Origin: Tritrichomonas musculus
Taxonomy: Eukaryota > Parabasalia > Tritrichomonadida > Tritrichomonadidae
DNA: 64,000 bases
Direction of reading: 5' to 3'
Assembly (NCBI GenBank): GCA_039105265.1
Contig: JAPFFF010000011.1
Location: 5,146,001 to 5,210,000, forward strand
Of this stretch, positions 34,945 through 43,508 are shown piece by piece (positions within the stretch are counted from its first letter, which is position 1; each line of letters begins with the position of its first letter). The translations under genes were made by a program, and so were the position numbers. The notes under the pieces were generated by a model. The model ran no database searches. It was not told the origin of the DNA and saw only the letters and a program-made list of their open reading frames with translations.

Positions 34945-35035
34945 AGTAGTGATGGTAGTTCCGCATGGTGCCTAGATATTCTCCTGATATAGCTCTACTG
35001 ATTTATCTACTGATTTTTTTTCTCCTGTAAAAATA

Positions 35036-35538
35036 ATGGAGCTCGAGGGACCAATTGTTGAATTTTTGAAGTACTACATCGCTGAGCAAAGGAAACCCAA
35101 TCCTGACAAACATTTGAATATTTATGAGATGACAGCTACTAAAGAACAATTTGATGAGTTTTTTGATGCATACGGATACGTTTGCCTACGATATCCCAAA
35201 GATATGAAACTTGATGAATTTGCTTCATTTAATCGAAAGGTTAATCCGGAACGAGTTAGATATGCCTCAATATTAGATTTCTATAGGAAACCCAACAAAA
35301 AATTCCCGATTGACAAGACTTATGAAAAGAAAAATGGACTTATATTATCGAAAGCTGACCGTGATAAGCAGAAAGCTGACCAGCAAAAACTTAAAGAGGA
35401 TGAGTTACGAGAATCGATGAAAGCTGAAGGTTGCGAGCTGATATCTGCATACACAATCGCGACTGCTGATATTTACTATACTTATGAAGGTCGTGAGTAT
35501 AAAACTAAGCCAACCAAATGGAACTCCGGGCATAGGGC
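35036..35538 (+). CDS. P6 terminal gene, part left of P6m
   Basis: The ATG at 35036 opens a frame read up to the P6m target site (TAGGGC, 35533-35538). Charged protein with an YMKLDEF-like middle and a repeat unit GCELISAYTIATADIYYTYE that also occurs in the part right of P6m (GCELVTEYKNSKQKLNYKYN). Such G.xL..Y....Y.Y.G units resemble short repeats found next to phage and giant-virus nucleases. It is the first gene of P6. Function unknown. Confidence 0.5.
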
Positions 35539-35723
35539 AGTAGTGTATAGGTGGAGATGGATGACGGTTTACGAAATTTTGAAATTGACTGATATTTAAA
35601 TTTTTGATATTTCTCGAGTTGCGTTTCATTTATGTTTGTCAATCAATGAATGAAAGTCAATTGAGAGCCATTCGTGTGATACAATCCATTGAACACAATA
35701 CATGAATGAATATCAAAATGATT
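35539..35723 (+). repeat. P6m left terminal inverted repeat
   Basis: Pairs with 39103-39287. Beyond the repeats both ends share a leader ATCAAAATGATTTTTATCAC before the start codon of the end-proximal gene (35862 and 39055), so both genes probably have the same promoter. Confidence 0.85.
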
Positions 35724-35861
35724 CAAGTTGATTCAACTATGATAATCGTTATCAAACATCATCAAACATTTCCAGACATTAATAAACATCATCAAATAAA
35801 AAGCTAATGAATCACAATTTGAGAATCATGATAAATCAAAATGATTTTTATCACACAATAA

Positions 35862-36299
35862 ATGATGATGAGTGATGAATCAATAAATGAAGAAGAATCA
35901 ATGAATGAACAAGACCCTGTCAGTTTGTTTCATCTATATCTTGAAGCGAATGATTTACGTGAAGCCCGCAAACTGATTCGAAAGCATAAAGAGATACAAA
36001 GATTAAATCCCAAAGAACTGAACACACAATATCCGTTAACGAATTACAAATTCACATCAAGAAACGGTGTGCTGTCAATTGATTCAACAAAGGCTTTGAA
36101 TAATAAAGTTTCATTTGAACAACAACAAACAGACTTCAATAATGAAATTGATGAATTCAAATCATCACAAAGTATTATCAATAATCAAATCCTCGAAAGG
36201 TTGATGAATCTTGAACGCAAAAATAAAATATTGAAGGATGCATTGAACCAACAAGCAAATGTCATTAATCAAATTGTTTCAGTGATTAATGGACAATAA
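35862..36299 (+). CDS. P6m small coiled-coil protein
   Basis: 145 residues: acidic N-terminus, a helical REARKLIRKHKEIQRLNPKE stretch, and a C-terminal coil (LERLMNLERKNKILKDALNQ). The coil resembles the ends of the virion-module coiled-coil proteins (14126, 45931). It converges on PolB with an overlap of 31 bases. An alternative start a few codons downstream is possible, since the frame begins ATGATGATG. Function unknown; being one of two genes kept in this miniature element, it may matter for replication. Confidence 0.6.
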   Translation: MMMSDESINEEESMNEQDPVSLFHLYLEANDLREARKLIRKHKEIQRLNPKELNTQYPLTNYKFTSRNGVLSIDSTKALNNKVSFEQQQTDFNNEIDEFKSSQSIINNQILERLMNLERKNKILKDALNQQANVINQIVSVINGQ

Positions 36300-39055
36300 T
36301 ATATGTCTTTAGCTGATAAACCATTGATGAAAGGCAAACATGATTGGTTTGGTAGGACAATCATCTTTGTGTGTTTTCCTGTCAAAGCATTCTTGGAAAC
36401 AGTTATCTTAGACATTTTATTTTTAATCATTTGGAGGTTTACATTCTTGCAGCGTTTGATGATTCCTTCATCAATAACTTCTTTGTAATCACTTGATTTG
36501 ATATTATTTTTCTTTAATGACACCCCTTTTAATTTTAATGACTTTGTTAAACCGTTTTTATTGAACAAGCTATAACATTTAGAGCATAAAGCGATTTGGC
36601 ATTCACCAACCTTTTCAACACATGCACCCAATAGCTTCTTTGAATCATAGATGTCATTGATTGATGGGTTTGGCATAAACTTGAAATAATTGTTGTTGAA
36701 GAACTTCTCATTCTTAATCACATGTTTGAAGCCTTGGTCAATTGAGTCATTCATATCACCAGCAACTGAGAAATAATATGAATCGGTTTCAACAGTGTTG
36801 ATGTGAAACTTATTTGTGTCAAGAGCCTGACAAAGAAAATCATAATAAAAGACTAAAAACCAATATTTGGCATTGTCTAATACAAAAAACGCTTCTTGCA
36901 GGCATGTATTGCATTTGAATGTGCGTGGCATTGATTGAATCAAATATGAGTCATCAGTAATTGAACAACCATTGATGTAAGTATCGCTGATGATTGCACG
37001 GAATGCTTTATCTCTGTCAACGATTCTTATTTTATCAAAGTTCTCTGAATTCATTCCATCATATCCATAACTTCCATTGAGACTCATTTTGAAGAACTTC
37101 TCGCAACCTTTTATCTTTCCTGACAATATATCTTGACGTTTTTTCATGAATTCACTCACAAATGGTTTGAAACCGTCATGAGCCTCATACAATGAAAGCG
37201 ATTTCATCAAACCTTTATCAAGCTTCACACATGATGAAACGCTCAAAGGAATCAATCGGCTGTTTATCATTGTTGATTTGCTTGTTTGTTCATCAACCTT
37301 TTGTTCCATTGTTTCAAAATCATAAGTGATATAATGAATTTGAGGTTTCCATTCAAGTTTGTGCGCTAAACAATATTCATAAACAGGATTGTTCAAGATA
37401 TGAGGGCAGTACGGCAATGCATCTCGTGATGGAATGAAATCCTTTTTGAATCTACCTGTGCAGGTCTCAATATGTTTCTTCATTCGTTCTGGGTGATTCT
37501 TTGAGACAACATGTGAATGACATTTTGGACATATGAGTAGCTTCGTCAACGTTTCAACACCATTTGGTTTGATGAACATGATATGAATGATTTGACCTTT
37601 AGTGTACAACACAGCTGAATGAAACTCATTTGAATCATTGTTCTTCCATTGTTCAGTGAGGTTGTATTGATGACGTTCTTCAATGTAATCATAAATGTGA
37701 ATGTTCAAATGATATTGTTTCGCTTCTTCCTTCATCTCATACAGATTCAACCCTTCAAAGTTGTTTATGATTTCATTTGCTTTCATCTTTTGTTGCTTCG
37801 TCATGTGGTTTGTGTATTCAATACCATGTTTCTTCAACAATAGCTTTTTCGCGGCTTGCGTTCTGTTATTTGTGTTTGATTTGTTTTCAATCAATGATTT
37901 ATCTAAACAAATAGCAAGGAAACGGTACCAACAAAGTTTGTCATCAACATTATCAGCAATGATTGATTTTGATTTGATTAATGTCTCGGGAAGCTTAACA
38001 CGTCCAGTGATTCTAATCATTCGTGATACTGTGAATGATATGGTTGAGATGATTGTCAATTTAGTGTTTGAAGTTGATGTTTGATATTCATGAAGCTTTG
38101 ATTCAATATACAGTTTAACTTTATCAATATCTTCTGGCAAACGTACAATGATGGGTGTCTCTCCTTTGTAATTCCACCATTTAATCTCACGAGCCTCATA
38201 TTCATAATCATCATCTTTTGGCGTTTCAAAGACACCTGTCATTTGAGTATTGATTTTGAAAGGTTTGATTTCAGTTTTGAATATCTTCTCAAGACCTTTA
38301 TAAACATCATCTAACGACTTTAGCTTATTGAAATAATATGTGATGATTGGTTTCTTGTTGTCTTTATCTGTTCTTTCTTTAATTGATTCATCATCATATT
38401 TGTCAAAGTAAATGAGTTTGTTGATTGCCTTATCAAAGTCATGTGGTTCATTGACACACAGATATTCATCATGTTGTGAATGAAAACCTTTAAAACCAAA
38501 TTTATCTAAATACTCAATCAATTCATGATTTTCAATATTGAATCTTTCATCAACATATCGTTTTGGTTGTTTGTTTGTCTTTGGTGGTAATGGTTTGAGC
38601 AATAGATTTTGTGATTTGATTAATTGAAGTGCTTTGTTGAGTGCATCATGAGCGATTTTAATATTATCATTGATTTGTTTTTCCTTTTGTTTTTGTTCAT
38701 CATCAGATGATGAATCATGTTGTTCAGTGAATCGTTTTGATAAATGTGTTCTCATAAATGAATCATATTTGTCAACTGAGTTTGGTTTGATTGAATATTT
38801 GAAACCTTTTAGATAACTGTCATCATGTTTCATTCTATTGATGAAATCCCCGATTGTATCATCGTTGATGGTTGTTCCTTCAAAATCAAGAAAGTTGTTA
38901 TCAATCAAATACCTGTTCAATCTCGTTCGTCTCATCGCTTGTGTATCTCTCAACAGCATTGAAATGTTTGCATTCAATTCCTTGTTTAATCTTCTGATGT
39001 ATCTATTGATGACAGTGGCTAAATCTTTACCGTTCGTGATATAAATCAGAGACAT
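36269..39055 (-). pseudogene. Shortened PolB of P6m
   Basis: 928 residues, open throughout. It has the N-terminal domain, Cys/His domain (DDKLCWYRFLAICL), zinc finger (CPKCHSHVVSK), ExoI (TYDFETMEQ), palm motif B (LNGSYGYDGMN) and motif C region (VETDSYY), but is much shorter than its 1524-residue relative and lacks whole functional sections. It looks broken as an enzyme, with about one internal loss, yet the frame is kept. It is closest to P5 PolB. Confidence 0.75.
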
Positions 39056-39102
39056 TTCATTGGTGATAAAAAATCATTTTGATAATCATGTTATCATCAA
39101 TA

Positions 39103-39287
39103 AATCATTTTGATATTCATTCATGTATTGTGTCCAATGGATTGCATCACACGAATGGCTCTCAATTGACTTTCATTCATTGATTGACAAACATAAATGA
39201 AACACAACTCGAGAAATATCAAAAATTTAAATATCAGTCAATTTCAAAATTTCGTAAACCGTCATCCATCTCCACCTATACACTACT
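39103..39287 (-). repeat. P6m right terminal inverted repeat
   Basis: Complement of 35539-35723; followed by the target duplication TAGGGC. Confidence 0.85.
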
Positions 39288-39507
39288 TAGGGCACATAAG
39301 ATGCAATGCATTCGATATACACCCAATTATGTGAAGAAAGTATTTGCAGATGCTGGATGTGAACTGGTGACTGAATATAAGAATTCGAAGCAAAAACTGA
39401 ATTATAAATATAATGGGAATACGTTTACAACAACATTTAATGATTGGATTTGGTATGAAAATCGCCCTCATCTCGGTAAGAAGAGGACTTATTTTACTGA
39501 ATCATGA
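39288..39507 (+). CDS. P6 terminal gene, part right of P6m
   Basis: The frame is open from the P6m junction to the TGA at 39505-39507. It contains a second GCELVTEYKNSKQKLNYKYN unit and ends RPHLGKKRTYFTES. It belongs to the gene begun at 35036, which P6m interrupts. A satellite-like CCTCACA/CCTCATA run follows. Confidence 0.5.
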
Positions 39508-39545
39508 GCATTTATGCATTCGCATTTATATTTTTGGGTCACACA

Positions 39546-39656
39546 TCACACCTCATACCTCACACCTCATACCTCACACCTCACACCTCACCTCAAATTG
39601 GTATAGGGGTACCCAAGAGGGGCCTCTCAAAATCCATTTTAGGTAAATTCCATAAA
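39546..39656 (+). repeat. Inverted repeat left of the P6 winged-helix gene
   Basis: Seven-base units CCTCATA/CCTCACA are followed by CCTCAAATTGGTATAGGGGT and CCCAAGAGGGG...AAAATCCATTTTAGGTAAATTC. The complement lies at 41079-41184 on the other side of the gene. The 1.6-kb unit looks like a gene cassette between inverted repeats. The intervals 39508-39716 and 41040-41233 hold no other gene. Confidence 0.75.
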
Positions 39657-39716
39657 TTGACAATCCCAAAAATAATGCTATTCTCGAATCAATTTAATTT
39701 TTTATCTGGTTTGAAA

Positions 39717-41039
39717 ATGAGTATTGTCCCAACTAACACCCAAGTAGTTTCATATGAAGGTTCTTTCTGCAAGGAATTGGAGATTCGTATGAACAAAATA
39801 TTGAATAAATCCCAACGTGAACATAATCGCGAGTCAGCTCTCAAGTGCTATATACATAAGGAGCTCTCGCTTGATGAGTACGATGAGTGGATCCAAGATA
39901 TGAATACCAAAATTGATAGTTATACAAACATTGAATCTCCTGAGCGAGCACTGCTAATGAAGGAGTTATCATATATCAACCGAGATCGCGAACGTCTAAT
40001 GAAATTTCAAGATGAGCTCGATAAGAAACGCAAAACTTTGATTTACAGTTATACACACCCCCTTGATTATGCCGTTGACATCATCACAAAGGATATCAAT
40101 ATGTTCAACCAGAATTTGCTCAGTTGCATATTCGAATCGTTTGTCAATAAGGTCAAATCCTTATGTCCCAAAGACAAATCATATGAGGGTACCATTAAAT
40201 TCGTATACTATGATAGAACCTCTACCAAGGTCATAAACCTATTCGATTCATTAACACAAAGATTAATATCTAGCTTCACCAAGCTACTCACTGGAGTTGC
40301 AACGAATGAGTACTTCGCAAATGATATACATAAATATGATTCCCTAGTGAAATTGCGTGAGGAAATCAGTAATGCTTGTTATAATCTATACCTTGGAACA
40401 ATCATTGATGCAATCGATAATAAACTTGATCAATATCCCCCAACTGAAATGTCATCTAGTGAACTCGTTATTGGGTACTCTAGAGTACTCATGAAGAATC
40501 TCAATGAATATATCTTACACGATTTATCCAAAATCATCGATAGGGAAATCAAGGATTGCATTGCAAAAATATGTGAAAATGAGCTCTTAAATTATATCCA
40601 CATTAAGGAACCAGAGATGGCTGAGGAACCCAAACAGAGTTTGACTGAGGTATCTGCCAAGGAATCTGCCAAGGAATCAAATACTGAATCCCAAACTACA
40701 CCCATTGTTGAAGAATCCAAGGAATCAAATACTGAACCTGAGATAGCCAAGGAATCTACCAAGGAATCAAATGCCGAACCCCAGCATACACCCATTATAG
40801 CTGAAGTATATGAGATTGATCAGGAGAAGACCTTAGACGATTTCATTAAGGGTCTCCCAAATGATAAGATATGTATAGTAGAATTGACTCAAAAATATAA
40901 TGCGTACTTCGACACTAATGTAAACCCTCGTGGATTAGGTGTAATACTCTCAAAATCGGGTAAACTGAGAACGCAGTTCCTGCTTAAGACCATTGCATGG
41001 GAGAAGAGTAAGAGAGTTATATACTATAGCAAGGCTTGA
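39717..41039 (+). CDS. P6 protein with C-terminal winged-helix-like domain
   Basis: 440 residues from the ATG at 39717; the frame is open upstream but that part is satellite-like and not shared. It aligns with 10732-12009 along its length (MSIVPTNTQVVSYEGSFCKE). The linker holds tandem AKES/SNTE units (40655-40775). C-terminal winged-helix-like domain as in 24304-25368. It lies between inverted repeats. Probably DNA-binding; role not known. Confidence 0.7.
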   Translation: MSIVPTNTQVVSYEGSFCKELEIRMNKILNKSQREHNRESALKCYIHKELSLDEYDEWIQDMNTKIDSYTNIESPERALLMKELSYINRDRERLMKFQDELDKKRKTLIYSYTHPLDYAVDIITKDINMFNQNLLSCIFESFVNKVKSLCPKDKSYEGTIKFVYYDRTSTKVINLFDSLTQRLISSFTKLLTGVATNEYFANDIHKYDSLVKLREEISNACYNLYLGTIIDAIDNKLDQYPPTEMSSSELVIGYSRVLMKNLNEYILHDLSKIIDREIKDCIAKICENELLNYIHIKEPEMAEEPKQSLTEVSAKESAKESNTESQTTPIVEESKESNTEPEIAKESTKESNAEPQHTPIIAEVYEIDQEKTLDDFIKGLPNDKICIVELTQKYNAYFDTNVNPRGLGVILSKSGKLRTQFLLKTIAWEKSKRVIYYSKA

Positions 41040-41078
41040 ATAATTTATTTTTGGACTTATGAGGATTCCCAATTAAAG

Positions 41079-41184
41079 GATTTACCTAAATTGAATTTTA
41101 TGACCCCCCTCTTGGGCACCCCTATACCAATTTGAGGTGAGGTATGAGGTGTGAGGTATGAGGTATGAGGTATGAGGTGTGAGA
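41079..41184 (-). repeat. Inverted repeat right of the P6 winged-helix gene
   Basis: Complement of 39546-39656, including the GAGGTATGAGGTGTGAGG satellite units. Confidence 0.75.
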
Positions 41185-41233
41185 TTCATCATCTATTTTT
41201 AAATTTGAATATTGATTTTTTTATCACCACCAA

Positions 41234-41713
41234 ATGGAATCCACCACAAACCATTTCACTGTCTACGAATACATCAACACATTGATTTCCCTATTGCCAA
41301 AGCCTGATGGATTTGCAAAATGTAATTTCGCAATATTATGTGACAAGTTCCCATTCAATTTGAAGAACTCGCTGTACCTCGCAAAGGTCCTATACGTATC
41401 ACTCCAGAATGATACTGAAACCATTAGATTCTACCCTAACAAGCTCAAGGAGATGAACCTCGAATTTGTCAAATTGACATCCAATAGTAGACGCAAATTG
41501 AGTGCCAACATGCACGAGTTCTTCGTAAATGGGGATACCGAAAAACACGAATTCAAGGAATGTCCGTATTACAACTACTCAATTGAGAGAACCAATATAA
41601 ACACCAAGGACCTCATTGTAAAACTTCGTGAAAAATACAATATTGCAGAACCTGATGTATTCATCGGCAAGCATCAGGATTTGGTATTGGATGCTGACCC
41701 AGATTTTGCCTAA
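41234..41713 (+). CDS. Conserved Polinton protein, family F (P6)
   Basis: 159 residues with VYEYINTLISLLPKPDGFAK, LTSNSRRKLS and YYNYSIERTN. Leader TTTTTTTATCACCACCAAAT just before the start. It overlaps the convergent ATPase by 4 bases, the same arrangement as in P5. Confidence 0.7.
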   Translation: MESTTNHFTVYEYINTLISLLPKPDGFAKCNFAILCDKFPFNLKNSLYLAKVLYVSLQNDTETIRFYPNKLKEMNLEFVKLTSNSRRKLSANMHEFFVNGDTEKHEFKECPYYNYSIERTNINTKDLIVKLREKYNIAEPDVFIGKHQDLVLDADPDFA

Positions 41714-42636
41714 ACCTTTGAGTACACCACTTGCATATCATGTTCAACTGTGTTCACCAATATGAAATCATGTCCAGATAATGTCCTATATTTTTGCCAC
41801 AACTCCTCGAACTCACAAGGTATGCTCACCTGCTGATATATGTAATTGAGTTTCTGTCGTGAGAACCCATTGAATATGAAGAATGATGTGCAGTTATTTT
41901 TGTAATCAGTTGGCACACCCTTGAAGAACTGGATATTGATGTACACAATTGAGTTCTTATGACGCAACTGAGTGATATAGTTTGTGAAGTATGATGATTT
42001 CAATAGCTTACTCTTAATGAAGTCCTCGCACAGGATTATGGTGTTGAGTGGTACATTGGGTTTCCCGAGTTTGTTGATATGGAGGAACTCAAACATCTGC
42101 TGTAGCTTGGAATCCTCAACTGTAGCCTTCCCAACCGAGCTATATTTGTTATACAACTCCTTCCATAGATCGAGCTCCTTCAAATACCGTTCAGCATTAC
42201 TATCAGCGACGACCTCAATGGGCAAGTTGATGATCTCGCGTTGAGATTCAAATGTGGAATCATTTATAATACCGTTCTTACTCACATACACGATCAGGTG
42301 GAACCCCCCATTATTGAGTCTACTCATTTGAATGATATCGCGAATTACTGTATGGCTCTTGCCTTTGCCTTGTGATGCTACCAATATGTTCAAAGTATTG
42401 TACCACGCATAGATCCCATTAGCGATTGGCCTTATGGATGCATTCGTGATTTTATCCCTATTCTTGGAATAGGCCTCACTCATAGCCTCATCCACATCAA
42501 ATCTCTTGGATACCGGTTGCTGCTTCTGGTACCTATCGAATGTATCAAAATCAATTGGATCTTCACTGGAACTGTCTGATAATTCAATAGACGTATAGTC
42601 AAAAAGAGTTGGTTGTAGGCGCTTGTAATATAACAT
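41710..42636 (-). CDS. FtsK/HerA-like packaging ATPase (P6)
   Basis: 308 residues. P-loop VASQGKGKS at about residues 79-87, NTIILCED Walker B-like strand, FFIFNGFSRQKLNYIYQQ near the end. It lacks the hairpin-derived segments seen in the P1 and P5 copies. A TTTATTTTTG box lies 5 bases before the ATG. It follows C and TM on the minus strand. Confidence 0.85.
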   Translation of the reverse strand: MLYYKRLQPTLFDYTSIELSDSSSEDPIDFDTFDRYQKQQPVSKRFDVDEAMSEAYSKNRDKITNASIRPIANGIYAWYNTLNILVASQGKGKSHTVIRDIIQMSRLNNGGFHLIVYVSKNGIINDSTFESQREIINLPIEVVADSNAERYLKELDLWKELYNKYSSVGKATVEDSKLQQMFEFLHINKLGKPNVPLNTIILCEDFIKSKLLKSSYFTNYITQLRHKNSIVYINIQFFKGVPTDYKNNCTSFFIFNGFSRQKLNYIYQQVSIPCEFEELWQKYRTLSGHDFILVNTVEHDMQVVYSKV

Positions 42637-42641
42637 TTAAT

Positions 42642-42651
42642 CAAAAATAAA
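42642..42651 (-). promoter_or_regulatory. TTTATTTTTG box before P6 ATPase
   Basis: Minus-strand TTTATTTTTG, 5 bases before the ATG at 42636, in the 19-base gap after the TM gene. Confidence 0.5.
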
Positions 42652-42655
42652 GCTT

Positions 42656-42805
42656 TTACGCATATAGTGTGCGCCTCAGCTCATCAGTCAGCTCAGGTGG
42701 TTCATCTTCAGCTGTAAGCGATACCAGTAATAGCAGTTCAACTACATTGGTCACCAATATCAACCCCAATAGTATATTCATAATGATTTCACTCGCGCTG
42801 GCCAT
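42656..42805 (-). CDS. Single-span membrane micro-protein (TM family, P6)
   Basis: 49 residues: MASASEIIMN, a membrane segment ILLGLILVTNVVELLLLVSL, then TAEDEPPELTDELRRTLYA. Found by reading the gap between C and ATPase on the minus strand. Same architecture and same place as 1442-1573 and 32293-32424. It lies 10 bases after C. Confidence 0.65.
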   Translation of the reverse strand: MASASEIIMNILLGLILVTNVVELLLLVSLTAEDEPPELTDELRRTLYA

Positions 42806-42815
42806 TTATGCAAAT

Positions 42816-43466
42816 TTAAATACAAATTTTGAGTGATATCGAGTGCCTTATGAGCTCGGTCCATACATGGTTATATCCATATTTCAACTCATTGGATACT
42901 CCGTTTTTGGACACCAATATCTTATCGATTTTCATGTACTTCGAGTTTGAAACACAACCAGTGCACCCACTGTCCTCATTGATGACCAGCTCAACCTTGT
43001 CGGCCTTAGTGAGTATCTTAATGAGCTCCATCAGTGTATTGCTATGGCACACAAGATAGTTGTTCATCCTCAGTGGATTGGTCTCATAGATATTCAGCAA
43101 TATCTCGAGGAATTTATTTTTGGTACCCAAGTCGTCAGTGTCGGGGTCTAATGATCGATCTATTGTCGAAGACTCAGGGAATGAAGTTCCTTGGGGTGGA
43201 CTGTTTATTGGAGCAACTGATGGATATGGACCAGTTGTCGAGGGTGTAGTAAAATTTGCATCCTGTGTGCCATTTTGCGTGTATACCCCTTCGGGGTTTA
43301 GACCTTTAGTATATCCCATTTGGGGTTGCATCTGTGGGACTTGAGGGTATGATACTGGTTGTACAGGTGGAGGTCTATTCGCAGCGATCTTAATATTCAC
43401 ATTCTGCTCTTGCTTAACACTCGCATCATTCTCACTTGATAGAATTCTAGCCTTATGGAGAGACAT
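42816..43466 (-). CDS. Conserved Polinton protein, family C (P6)
   Basis: 216 residues from the ATG at 43466: KARILSSENDASVKQEQ, a long Pro/Gln/Gly linker, then the domain with CHSNTLMELIKIL and GCTGC. The linker contains hairpin-encoded stretches (43285-43297; also a weaker one near 43178). A TATTTTTG box (43477-43484) lies 10 bases upstream. Head of the C-TM-ATPase string. Confidence 0.7.
   Translation of the reverse strand: MSLHKARILSSENDASVKQEQNVNIKIAANRPPPVQPVSYPQVPQMQPQMGYTKGLNPEGVYTQNGTQDANFTTPSTTGPYPSVAPINSPPQGTSFPESSTIDRSLDPDTDDLGTKNKFLEILLNIYETNPLRMNNYLVCHSNTLMELIKILTKADKVELVINEDSGCTGCVSNSKYMKIDKILVSKNGVSNELKYGYNHVWTELIRHSISLKICI
43285..43297 (-). repeat. In-frame hairpin in P6 gene C
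   Basis: ACCCC-TTC-GGGGT, perfect 5-bp stem, encoding part of a GLNPEGVYTQN segment absent from the P5 copy. Confidence 0.7.
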
Positions 43467-43508
43467 TTCCAAAGTGCAAAAATATTTTTACCACTAATGC
43501 TATATTTC

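Larger units (their letters stand above)
35539..39287. mobile_element. P6m: miniature Polinton, 3749 bp
   Basis: Terminal inverted repeats of 185 bp (35539-35723 and 39103-39287, about 3-4 differences) begin AGTAGTGTATAGGTGGAGAT. The 6-base target duplication TAGGGC flanks it exactly (35533-35538, 39288-39293). It holds only two genes, a small coiled-coil gene and a shortened PolB. It looks like a once mobile, non-autonomous derivative that used the enzymes of full Polintons. Repeat similarity of about 98 percent suggests a fairly recent insertion, later than that of P6. It is inserted in the first gene of P6. Confidence 0.85.

Noticed and set aside
39504-39716. N-terminal extension of the 39717 gene
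   Set aside because: The in-frame upstream part translates the CCTCACA satellite and inverted repeat and is missing in the P2 copy; the ATG at 39717 is used.
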